A stretch of 5,525 nucleotides of DNA from an uncultured Lachnospiraceae bacterium (GTDB lineage: Bacteria > Bacillota_A > Clostridia > Lachnospirales > Lachnospiraceae): the NCBI GenBank assembly GCA_902795835.1, contig CADBNA010000346.1:1-5525 (forward strand), given 5' to 3'. A program made the translations under genes and the position numbers. This document shows positions 1-5,525 of the stretch, piece after piece (within the stretch, counting starts at the first letter, position 1; every line of letters begins with the position of its first letter). The notes under the pieces are model-generated. The model did no database searches. It saw only the letters and a program-made list of their open reading frames with translations, and had not been told where the DNA came from.

Positions 1-53
1 CCAATTACAAGCACTTTCCGCTCGTGTTCTGTTTTTTCCTTCATTTCCGCCAT
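1..53 (-). CDS. N-terminus of a probable dinucleotide-binding (Rossmann-type) oxidoreductase, cut by window edge
   Basis: Only 17 full codons and two bases of the next are present, open to the left edge: MAEMKEKTEHERKVLVI, then a codon beginning GG. A short charged leader followed by the hydrophobic strand KVLVIG is how many FAD or NAD(P)-binding proteins begin, with a glycine-rich loop expected just past the edge. In related Clostridia an RpiR gene is, from memory, often followed by a FAD-dependent oxidoreductase of the BaiN/HI0933 type, which fits but is not shown here. Neither ATG (53 or 44) has a good ribosome binding site. Other proteins that begin with a Rossmann strand are equally possible. 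Confidence 0.5.
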   Translation of the reverse strand, partial: MAEMKEKTEHERKVLVI

Positions 54-57
54 AGCT

Positions 58-85
58 ATCTTAAGATGTATCTCTCACCTATCAA
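58..85 (-). promoter_or_regulatory. Weak candidate promoter for the left-edge gene
   Basis: Read on the minus strand, TTGATA (80-85) is followed after 16 bp by TAAGAT (58-63), an acceptable match to a housekeeping -35/-10 pair. The -10 lies only 4 bp before the ATG at 53, so a transcript from it would start at or near the start codon; the downstream in-frame ATG at 44 would fit slightly better. This is a pattern match only. Confidence 0.2.
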
Positions 86-125
86 AAATACTGCAGATAA
101 CAGTTCTCTGCCCTGCCAGCACACA

Positions 126-289
126 GCAGGCACGGAGACAGGGGATACGCCCAGTGGACGCATCAGGCGAGCACGTGTCTGAGACCGGCCGAATCTTAGC
201 TGGCCGGGCAATGCCCGGACAGGTTAGATGAGCAGGCTCAGACCGGCACAGCAGTGGACACCGGGCGTATCCCCTGTCTCCGTGCCTGC
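126..289. repeat. Perfect 27-bp inverted repeats enclosing a 110-bp palindrome-rich core
   Basis: The arms at 126-152 and 263-289 are exact reverse complements over 27 of 27 bases. The left arm begins GCAGGCACGGAG and ends GATACGCCC. The core at 153-262 holds further palindromes: GTCTGAG (177-183) pairs with CTCAGAC (237-243), CCGGCC (185-190) with GGCCGG (202-207), and a tight hairpin CCGGGCA/TGCCCGG lies at 205-219. AGTGGAC occurs directly repeated just inside both arms (153-159 and 253-259). As RNA it would form a long stem with a branched head. There is no T-run after the stem on either strand, so it is not a standard intrinsic terminator. It occupies most of the 253-bp gap between the RpiR gene and the left-edge gene, and no coding potential is convincing here. 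Confidence 0.9.
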
Positions 290-306
290 GTACGTTCTTC
301 ACTCAC

Positions 307-1230
307 CTACAACCTCACCTCATCATCCAGTCTGTTGATCTCGTCTCCCCCGTACACCGCGTAATCCTGCCAGACCTGCTCCACTTCCTTCAGCGTGCCG
401 ATCACCTCGTCCTGCTTCCGGAGGAAAAGGGTCACGATCAGCGCGTTGATCAGGCTCAGCGGCGCCGCCAGGCTGTCGGCTATGGAGGCCATGCCGCTGT
501 AAGCCAGCAGATTGCAGGAGGAGTACAGGTTCACCGGGGAATGCACGCTGTCGGTCAGGGTAATGACCTGCGCACTTCGGTTATTGGCAAATTCCAGTGC
601 CTTCAGCGTCCGGACGGAATAACGCGGAAAGCTGATGCCGATGACGACATCCTCCTCTCCGGTCCGGATCATCTGTTCAAAAATCTCACTCAGGCTCGTT
701 GACGTCAGCAAACGGACATCCGGCATGATCTGCCGCAGGTAGAAAGACAGAAAATCCGCCAGAGGCGCACAGCTGCGCAGTCCGATTACATAGACCGTCC
801 GTGCCTGCAGGATGGTATCCGCTGCCATGGAAAAAGCCCGCCGGTCTGTCTGCTCCAGTGTCCGGCGGATATTGTCACAGTCATTCTGCAGCACCGTATC
901 CAGCACCCGGTCACCCGGGATTTTCCCAAAATCCAGATGGGCCTGCCTGGCGGCGGCCAGCTCCGAGTGAACCATGCTCTCCATCGCCTGCCGGAATGCG
1001 CCGTAGCCATGATAGCCCAGGAGAGAGGCAAAGCGGACGGCTGTCGCCTCACTGACGCCGGCCTGCCGTCCCAGCTCCGATGCGGTCAGGAAAGCAGCCG
1101 TGTCATACTGCTTCTCAATATAATCAGCGAGCCGCCTGTGACCCTTGCTCATACTGGAGTACAGGCGGTTCATCCGGGCAAGGAGGCCGTCATCACCCGT
1201 TATATTTTCTGTCTTCTGCTCCATGCTCAT
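307..1230 (-). CDS. MurR/RpiR family transcriptional regulator (HTH plus SIS domain)
   Basis: The protein is a 307-residue cytoplasmic regulator, a normal length for the family. Residues about 15-92 form the HTH_6 DNA-binding domain, with AAFLTASELGRQAGVSEATAV followed by RFASLLGYHGYGAFR. Residues about 128-275 form an SIS domain (TVYVIGLRSCAPLADFLSFY, then DVVIGISFPRYSVRTLKAL, then AQVITLTDS). In sugar-phosphate-sensing relatives the second loop is usually S-x-S-G-x-T-like; here it is SFPRYS, so the ligand may differ. I chose the ATG at 1230 because it overlaps the DUF3786 stop (ATGA) and has GGAG 5 nt upstream; the frame extends to 1290 but those codons lie inside the previous gene. A second ATG two codons on is possible. 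The regulated genes may include the left-edge gene, but no operator could be identified. Confidence 0.9.
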   Translation of the reverse strand: MSMEQKTENITGDDGLLARMNRLYSSMSKGHRRLADYIEKQYDTAAFLTASELGRQAGVSEATAVRFASLLGYHGYGAFRQAMESMVHSELAAARQAHLDFGKIPGDRVLDTVLQNDCDNIRRTLEQTDRRAFSMAADTILQARTVYVIGLRSCAPLADFLSFYLRQIMPDVRLLTSTSLSEIFEQMIRTGEEDVVIGISFPRYSVRTLKALEFANNRSAQVITLTDSVHSPVNLYSSCNLLAYSGMASIADSLAAPLSLINALIVTLFLRKQDEVIGTLKEVEQVWQDYAVYGGDEINRLDDEVRL

Positions 1231-1919
1231 CCGTTCTCCGCAGTCTTCTCCGCCAGCTTCCTTTCCTCTGCGCCAAAAGCCGAGATGCACAGACCGCCGA
1301 TCTCCGCCAGATCGTAGGTCTCAAAGGCATTGCGGAAGTTGGATGAAAAGAGGATCTGCGCGGACGCGGGAAACTCATCGTCTCCCTCCCACAGGATAAA
1401 GCGGACAAACAGGCCGTCAAAAAGCTCCACGTCATAGCAGGCATCGGCGTACTCGATCTTCTGTGCCCCCATAGAGGCAAGCACCGAGCGGAATACATCG
1501 ATCCTGCGCCCGTATTTTCCAAGAAGCCGGAAAATGCATCTTCCCTGGAAGGGCTGGAAATAGAGGTCTCCTCCGGGCATGTCCCGGAAAGACACATAGG
1601 TGCCGTCCGGCGGCGTCGGATGTGCCAGCTGCAGATAGCGGAGCAGCAGGATCCGCGCGCTGTCATTATCGGACAGCAGGTCGGTCATGCCCTCCTCTGC
1701 CGGTGTGATGTTCAGTTCCGGATGGCTCACCCGGTACATATGTCCCAGATAGCGCACCAGAAAAACACGGCCGTCATCTTCCGTTTCCAGACCGATGCGG
1801 TCCGCGATCTCGGCGGGATCGGTCTCCGTATACTTATCCATGAAAAAGGACAGCGGCTGCTGGTGCAGGTTGTCCTTTCCATAATCCGGAACTGTGGAAT
1901 CAGTTTTATTGTTATTCAT
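1227..1919 (-). CDS. DUF3786 domain-containing protein
   Basis: This 230-residue cytoplasmic protein has no signal peptide or membrane segment. Its C-terminal half matches what I recall of DUF3786, a family of unknown function common in Clostridia and some methanogens: FVRFILWEGDDEFPASAQILFSSN style sequence near residues 171-194, followed by FETYDLAEIGGLCIS. A glycine-rich segment MPGGDLYFQPFQGR sits at about 114-127. Only one cysteine pair (Cys128, Cys161) and Cys211 are visible, with no obvious metal-binding cluster. The ribosome binding site TAAGGAG at 1925-1931 overlaps the stop of the signal-peptidase gene, leaving a 9-bp gap. The stop overlaps the next start as ATGA, so it is probably translated together with the RpiR regulator. 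No function can be assigned. Confidence 0.8.
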   Translation of the reverse strand: MNNNKTDSTVPDYGKDNLHQQPLSFFMDKYTETDPAEIADRIGLETEDDGRVFLVRYLGHMYRVSHPELNITPAEEGMTDLLSDNDSARILLLRYLQLAHPTPPDGTYVSFRDMPGGDLYFQPFQGRCIFRLLGKYGRRIDVFRSVLASMGAQKIEYADACYDVELFDGLFVRFILWEGDDEFPASAQILFSSNFRNAFETYDLAEIGGLCISAFGAEERKLAEKTAENG

Positions 1920-1928
1920 TTTTTCTCC

Positions 1929-2636
1929 TTACAGTAATCCGATCCTTGCGGCGGGCCACATCCGGAAGATCAGCTTTCCCTCCGCAGTATAGGGATCAAT
2001 ACAGCCCACGGCGCTGTTGCGGGAGTCAACAATGTTGTCCCGCTGGTCGCACAGCACAAACAGATGTCCGGGGGGAACGGTAAAGGGATACTGAATATTC
2101 GTCTTTCCCTGGTCCGCCGCCTGGGCATAGGGCTCATCCAGCACAGTGCCGTCAATGGACACCGCCCCGTCCTCTGTTATATCCACCTCTTCTCCGCCCA
2201 GACCGACTACCCGCCGGACTATGAGCTTGTTGTCTACCCTGAAAGCAACCAGGTCGCCGCGGGAATACTTCTTTGTCTCTATGCAAAGAACCATATCGCC
2301 GGCATTCAGGGCAGGCTCCATGGAAGTGCCGTAGATCTGCAGGACAGGCAGGTGAAAAGAGACGACAACCATCACAACGGCGGCGAAAGCGATGACATAC
2401 AGCAGGACGCCCTGCACCGCACTCCGTTTTCTGGCCTCCTGTTTTCTGGCCTCCTCCTTTTTTTCACGTCTTGCCCTGCGTTTTTCTTCTTCCAGCTCGG
2501 CTTCGCTTTTCCCATCTGCAGGAGGATCCTGACCTGTCTGGTCTGCGCGGAGTTCTTTATTCTCTCCGCCTGCCAGGGACTCTTCCTTCTCCTGTCCCGG
2601 CCGGTTTCCGCTGTTCTCCTGATTTGCAGAACTCAT
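1929..2636 (-). CDS. lepB: Divergent type I signal peptidase (S26 family) with charged N-terminal extension
   Basis: The protein has 235 residues. Residues 1-71 form a hydrophilic cytoplasmic region whose second half is very charged (EAELEEEKRRARREKKEEARK, probably coiled coil). One membrane segment spans about 74-94, and an extracytoplasmic S26 domain follows. The catalytic serine is Ser105 in YGTSMEPAL, and the box with RGDLVAF is present. The box normally reading KRxxGLPGD reads RRVVGLGGEEV, so the general-base lysine position is Arg141 (codon CGG). The GDNR box reads CDQR (196-199), followed by the conserved DSR (204-206). The fold and family are clear, but activity as a normal leader peptidase is uncertain. 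The start overlaps the Hpt stop (ATGA), with GAAGGAG 8 nt upstream. A substrate role for secreted or pilus-associated proteins is inferred from context; prepilins themselves are normally cut by PilD. Confidence 0.87.
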   Translation of the reverse strand: MSSANQENSGNRPGQEKEESLAGGENKELRADQTGQDPPADGKSEAELEEEKRRARREKKEEARKQEARKRSAVQGVLLYVIAFAAVVMVVVSFHLPVLQIYGTSMEPALNAGDMVLCIETKKYSRGDLVAFRVDNKLIVRRVVGLGGEEVDITEDGAVSIDGTVLDEPYAQAADQGKTNIQYPFTVPPGHLFVLCDQRDNIVDSRNSAVGCIDPYTAEGKLIFRMWPAARIGLL

Positions 2637-2974
2637 TCACACATCTCCTTCAGGAGCTTCTGCTGCTCCATGATATCAGCCAGAAGGCCGCTGTAATCCA
2701 TGTCCGTGCGGACACGCAGCAGCTCCGTGATCTCATTTACCTTGTCATAAGCAGGCGTCAGAGACAGGTTGCCCAGCACGCCCTTCAACGCATGGGCGGC
2801 CTCAAATGCCCCGTCCAGGTCATGGGCCTGCAGCGTCTCCGCCAGCCTGTCAAAATTCGTCTCATTGTTCAGCATGCCCACCAGCTTCAGGTAAAACGCC
2901 TCATTGTTGAAGCATCTGGATAGACCTTCATCAACATTGGCTCCATAGGCACGCAGTGCATCAATTGTAAGCAT
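2633..2974 (-). CDS. Orphan Hpt (histidine phosphotransfer) domain protein
   Basis: The protein is a 113-residue all-helical single-domain Hpt. Such proteins carry a phosphoryl group on a histidine between response-regulator receiver domains in multistep phosphorelays. The signature is AHALKGVLGNLS at about residues 60-71, with His61 as the expected phosphoacceptor and Lys64-Gly65 conserved after it. The upstream helix YLKLVGMLNNETNFDRLAETLQAHD and a C-terminal helix complete the expected four-helix bundle. The start at 2974 is set by a very strong Shine-Dalgarno; the frame is open to 3061, but that would overlap the previous gene and add non-homologous sequence. The stop overlaps the start of the signal-peptidase gene (ATGA). 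No histidine kinase or receiver domain lies in the window, so partners must be elsewhere. The neighbouring SARP gene, which lacks a receiver domain, suggests indirect coupling. Confidence 0.88.
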   Translation of the reverse strand: MLTIDALRAYGANVDEGLSRCFNNEAFYLKLVGMLNNETNFDRLAETLQAHDLDGAFEAAHALKGVLGNLSLTPAYDKVNEITELLRVRTDMDYSGLLADIMEQQKLLKEMCE

Positions 2975-2980
2975 AGCTGT

Positions 2981-2990
2981 ATCTCCTTCC
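2981..2990 (-). promoter_or_regulatory. Strong Shine-Dalgarno deciding the Hpt start
   Basis: The minus strand reads GGAAGGAGAT, with AAGGAG 8 nt before the ATG at 2972-2974. It rules in favour of the 113-residue Hpt over the longer frame that begins at 3061. Confidence 0.85.
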
Positions 2991-3002
2991 GATTTGTTTT
3001 GA

Positions 3003-3482
3003 TTACCAGGAGGCCTGTTCCTCGGCGTCTTCCGGATCAACGGTATCCAGGGCGCTCTCAACCAGCTTGATCATCTCCCAGATGGAACGGAAATTCACAG
3101 TGCGGTCCTCTTCTACCCACGTGATCCGTCCCTGCCAGCTGCTGTTCTGCCGGTGCTGCACTCTGATGATAAATGTTCCGAGGTCTCCTCTCTTCTGAAG
3201 CATCTTTTCATCTGACATAACTCTTTCCTTCTCCTGTGTGCGGCCAAACGCCGGGTCAGTGTCTACAAAGCTTCTCATATTGGTTGCGGGAAACGGGAAA
3301 TGGATCTCGTCAAAAAACTTCTCCATCTCCATTACCAGCTGATGTGTGTGGGAAATGGCTATGGGTTCGCTGCTGTATCCGTGCCAGAAGCAGCCTTCCA
3401 GTTCGGCGGCTGCGGCATTGATACGGTCCACACACAGCACAACCCCGTTCGGTGTACCTATATAACTCTGGGTATCGCTCAT
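3003..3482 (-). CDS. Two-module conserved hypothetical protein, translationally coupled to the SARP regulator
   Basis: This is a 159-residue soluble protein with no signal peptide or membrane segment and no function I can name. It starts within the stop of the SARP gene (ATGA at 3479-3482), with GGAGG and AGGA upstream. The N-terminal module (about 1-75) contains VVLCVDRINAAAAELEG and a helical segment ending in EKFFDEIHFPFP. The C-terminal module (about 89-148) is a compact strand-rich stretch, FIIRVQHRQNSSWQGRITW, followed by VNFRS and the helix IWEMIKLVESALD. From memory, this second module resembles short stand-alone hypothetical proteins found in Lachnospiraceae; a database search is needed to confirm that. 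A strong ribosome binding site and ATG lie exactly between the modules. Its position between SARP and Hpt genes suggests a regulatory or adaptor role, which is inference only. Confidence 0.8.
   Translation of the reverse strand: MSDTQSYIGTPNGVVLCVDRINAAAAELEGCFWHGYSSEPIAISHTHQLVMEMEKFFDEIHFPFPATNMRSFVDTDPAFGRTQEKERVMSDEKMLQKRGDLGTFIIRVQHRQNSSWQGRITWVEEDRTVNFRSIWEMIKLVESALDTVDPEDAEEQASW
3219..3234 (-). promoter_or_regulatory. Internal ribosome binding site before codon 89 of the two-module gene
   Basis: Read on the minus strand, the stretch contains GGAG and then AAGGAAAG, with AAGGA placed 7 nt before an in-frame ATG at 3216-3218 (residue 89, sequence MSDEKMLQKRG). It sits at the boundary between the two modules. 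It could yield a separate 71-residue product at 3003-3218, or be a leftover of two genes that fused. Confidence 0.45.
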
Positions 3483-4720
3483 TTTTTCCTGTCCTCCGGC
3501 CCTTTCTGTGCGGGCATTTCCGGCTGACAGATGACAGAGTTGACATGATAGGAGATGCCTGTTCTCTGCCGGCCAATGATGAAATGCGTATTGATTCGTT
3601 TCTGTACGACCTGGCAGTTTTCCAGTGTCGTATTCACCAGAAGCACCAGGTACTGTCCCTTTCCGTAGCGCGTGATGGTGTCGCTGTGACGGACGGAACA
3701 GTGAATGGCCTCGCCCAGACGCTCTGAGAGTTCATCCAGCATGGCGCCTTGCCGCATCGGGTTGCCCTTGCTGTCCACAACCGTACAGAGCATGAGAAAA
3801 ACAGACTGGCCGCTTCTCTCGATCAGGCGTTCCACCAGCCGGTAGATGCCCTGGAATACCGGATACGGCACGGTATAGCCGCCGCCCGTGACGGGCCCCT
3901 GCGTCAGATCCTGCTGTATGTCGTCCAGTACCGCGTATTGATGGTCCAGGGATCCGCCCAGCTCGTCCAGCATCTCCATCAGGCGGTCCGAAGGCTTCAG
4001 CCCCTGTTCCTGGAAGTACAGGTCAACCGTCTCTTCGTACAGGCGCACCGCGTCTTCATATCGTCCCATGGATACCAGGGCTTCCATCGTGACGGTCTCC
4101 CAGTTCTCCAGCGGATGCAGGCGGGCCGCATACTTCCCCAGTTCCTCCATCTGATAAAAATCCCCGGTCCGCCGCAGAATATCCGTCGTTTTTTCCATGC
4201 AGTCAAAAAACAGCTCGCGGTATTTTCTGGCCTCCCGGGCGATCCAGACCGTTCCGATCTGGTTAGACAGGAATTCGCCTGAATACTTGTAACAGGCATC
4301 CAGATACAGATTCTTCTTCCGGACCGGGTCTGCTTCCGCATCCGCCTCGAGGATCAGACGCTCCATCTCTGTCGCGTCTTCCTCCACGGGAATATCGTCT
4401 GTCCATCTGTAGACGCCTTTGTCAATCCGGATATAGTCGGCGTCCGGCAGACCGCAGTTCCGGAGCCTCTTGCGCGCATTATAGATCACGGTGCGCAGCG
4501 CGTGGTGCACATCATCGATGTCCCTGTCTTCAAAAAGAGTGTGTTCCAGCTGGTCCCGCGTCACACCCTGCTCCCGCATATGCAGCAGCATTTCCATCAG
4601 GCAGATGAACTGCGACTCCGAGGACTTCACCTCGCCGATCAGGGATTTTCCTTTCCAGCTCATGGAAAACTTCCTGAACATCTTTACATGTAATATTTCT
4701 GATTTGCTTTCCTTATCCAT
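3479..4720 (-). CDS. SARP/BTAD-type transcriptional regulator with a degenerate GGDEF-like C-terminus
   Basis: The protein has 413 residues in three parts. Residues about 10-108 resemble an OmpR-like winged helix of the SARP type, with a probable recognition helix around HHALRTVIYNARKRLR. Residues about 113-260 are a helical BTAD/TPR-like bacterial activator domain (LYLDACYKYSGEFL, then repeated helices including MGRYEDAVRLYEE). Residues about 285-385 resemble a GGDEF fold: SVRHSDTITRYGKGQYLVLL aligns with the usual 'SD-x-x-x-RYGGDEF' strand-turn, but the signature reads GKGQY, so diguanylate cyclase activity is not expected. I chose the ATG at 4720 because AGAGG lies 5 nt upstream (4726-4730) and homology begins there; the open frame reaches 4849 but that extension would overlap pilT. 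The stop overlaps the next start (ATGA). It is probably the DNA-binding regulator of this cluster or of nearby pilus genes; its target and signal are not visible. Confidence 0.85.
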   Translation of the reverse strand: MDKESKSEILHVKMFRKFSMSWKGKSLIGEVKSSESQFICLMEMLLHMREQGVTRDQLEHTLFEDRDIDDVHHALRTVIYNARKRLRNCGLPDADYIRIDKGVYRWTDDIPVEEDATEMERLILEADAEADPVRKKNLYLDACYKYSGEFLSNQIGTVWIAREARKYRELFFDCMEKTTDILRRTGDFYQMEELGKYAARLHPLENWETVTMEALVSMGRYEDAVRLYEETVDLYFQEQGLKPSDRLMEMLDELGGSLDHQYAVLDDIQQDLTQGPVTGGGYTVPYPVFQGIYRLVERLIERSGQSVFLMLCTVVDSKGNPMRQGAMLDELSERLGEAIHCSVRHSDTITRYGKGQYLVLLVNTTLENCQVVQKRINTHFIIGRQRTGISYHVNSVICQPEMPAQKGPEDRKK

Positions 4721-4799
4721 GACCGCCTCTGTCCCAGTATTTGATATTCGTTGGTTGAAATGGTTTCGGATTGCCTTGTACTCTGAGTTGCTGCAGCCA

Positions 4800-5525
4800 T
4801 TACATACCAAGTCTCTTGCACATGTTTTCGTAGTGTACGCACGATACAAGTGCCGTTTCCTTTGTGATCACGCCTTCCCGCACCAGTTTGAGCAGGCTGC
4901 CGTCCATCGTGCACATCCCGTCCGCCGCACCGGCCTGCATCGCCGAATCCAGCTGGTGCAGCTTGTCCTCACGGATCATGTTCTGCACGGCCGGCGTCGT
5001 CTTCAGAATCTCGAATACCGCTCTCTGTCCACCGTTGACCGTGGGCACCAGCTGCTGGCATACAACGCCCTTCAGAATCTGGGCGAGCTGGATCTTGACC
5101 TGCTGCTGCTGATTGGCCGGGAATACGTCCAGTATACGGTTGATCGTATTTGCGGCGCTGCTCGTGTGCAGAGTGGAAAACAGCAGCACACCGGTCTCTG
5201 CGGCTGTAATCGCGGCTGAGATCGTATCGTAATCGCGCATTTCCCCGAGCAGAATAACATCGGGGCTCTCACGCAGGGCGGACCGCAGGGATTCCAGATA
5301 GCCCGGCGTATCGACAGAGATCTCTCTCTGGGTGACTATCGATTTGTCATGCCTGTGGATATATTCGATCGGGTCTTCCATCGTGATGATGTGACAGTCC
5401 CGGCTGCGGTTGATCCGGTCAATCATGCAGGCCAGGGTCGTCGATTTTCCGGTGCCGGCCGCTCCCGTTATCAGGACAAGGCCTTTCTTGTTCTCTGTCA
5501 TGGACAGCACGGCTTCCGGAATGCC
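4800..5525 (-). CDS. pilT: Type IV pilus retraction ATPase PilT, C-terminal part (5' end cut by window edge)
   Basis: This is a hexameric cytoplasmic motor ATPase that powers pilus retraction (twitching) at the base of a type IV pilus. The visible 241 codons cover most of the RecA-like domain and the C-terminus. They show Walker A GAAGTGKS (visible residues 21-28), the Asp box around MEDPIEY, Walker B VILLGEMRD, and the His box FSTLHTSSA. Near the C-terminus, AVQNMIRED matches the AIRNLIRE motif typical of PilT and linked in that family to retraction, which favours PilT over the assembly ATPase PilB. A GTG at 5510 is not the start: the frame stays open to the edge and the preceding residues GIPEA match the usual PilT sequence before Walker A. 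About 110 N-terminal residues are expected outside the window. The gene ends in TAA, 79 bp before the next gene, with no terminator visible, so read-through is likely. Confidence 0.93.
   Translation of the reverse strand, partial: GIPEAVLSMTENKKGLVLITGAAGTGKSTTLACMIDRINRSRDCHIITMEDPIEYIHRHDKSIVTQREISVDTPGYLESLRSALRESPDVILLGEMRDYDTISAAITAAETGVLLFSTLHTSSAANTINRILDVFPANQQQQVKIQLAQILKGVVCQQLVPTVNGGQRAVFEILKTTPAVQNMIREDKLHQLDSAMQAGAADGMCTMDGSLLKLVREGVITKETALVSCVHYENMCKRLGM

Noticed and set aside
84..111. Possible intrinsic terminator after the RpiR gene (minus strand: GCAGA/TCTGC hairpin then a short T-run)
   Set aside because: The stem is only 5 bp with a 9-nt loop and the T-run is interrupted, so it is too weak to call.
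75..302. 75-codon minus-strand open frame across the intergenic region
   Set aside because: It lies almost entirely on the inverted-repeat element, has no ribosome binding site that stands out, and its composition (many Arg, Cys, Pro) is that of a chance frame in GC-rich DNA.
74..309. CTCACCTA direct repeat at 74-81 and 302-309 flanking the inverted-repeat region, as a target-site duplication
   Set aside because: It lies 45 and 13 bp outside the arms and the intervening ends are not inverted repeats; an 8-bp match in a 250-bp region can occur by chance.
937..1317. Plus-strand open frames antisense to the RpiR, DUF3786, signal peptidase, SARP and pilT genes (for example 937-1317, 2064-2696, 3749-4282, 4491-5219)
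   Set aside because: They are mirror frames of well-supported minus-strand genes, and their translations show no domain, start signal or composition expected of real proteins.
4684..4800. 38-codon minus-strand frame starting in a TAATG overlap with the pilT stop
   Set aside because: The overlap is attractive, but there is no ribosome binding site, it overlaps the SARP start by 37 bp, and the sequence resembles no family I recognise. A tiny coupled peptide cannot be excluded.
4721..4849. 43-codon N-terminal extension of the SARP gene
   Set aside because: It overlaps the pilT 3' end out of frame, and the ATG at 4720 has a good ribosome binding site and coincides with the start of the winged-helix domain.

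Overview
The window is a gene-dense stretch with every supported gene on the minus strand, so transcription runs from the right edge to the left. The moderately high GC, the strong AGGAG-type ribosome binding sites, a DUF3786 protein, and a SARP-type regulator with a small Hpt protein beside a PilT ATPase together suggest an anaerobic Firmicute, probably a Clostridia/Lachnospiraceae gut-type bacterium. That placement is an inference from gene content, not from a marker gene.

Layout in transcription order: (1) the C-terminal 241 codons of a PilT-type pilus retraction ATPase, cut by the right edge; (2) a 413-residue SARP/BTAD regulator whose C-terminus looks like a GGDEF domain without its catalytic residues; (3) a 159-residue protein of unknown function made of two modules, with a strong internal ribosome binding site between them; (4) a 113-residue orphan Hpt phosphotransfer protein; (5) a divergent type I signal peptidase with a long charged N-terminus, in which the catalytic lysine position is arginine; (6) a DUF3786 protein; (7) a MurR/RpiR regulator (HTH plus SIS domain). 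After a 253-bp intergenic region, (8) the first 18 codons of another protein, probably nucleotide-binding, run off the left edge.

Genes 2 to 7 look like one operon. Three junctions are ATGA overlaps (genes 2/3, 4/5 and 6/7). The others are 9 bp (5/6) and 28 bp (3/4), and PilT is separated from gene 2 by 79 bp with no visible terminator. A plausible reading is a regulatory module (SARP, small protein, Hpt) attached to a type IV pilus cluster, followed by a membrane protease-like protein and two genes of less obvious relation.

The most striking non-coding feature is at 126-289 between the RpiR gene and the left-edge gene: perfect 27-bp inverted repeats enclosing a 110-bp GC-rich core that has its own nested palindromes. 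It could be a mobile or repeat element, a structured leader RNA, or an invertible DNA switch. The other main points for follow-up are the Lys-to-Arg change in the signal peptidase, the degenerate GGDEF-like domain, and the apparent two-in-one small gene.
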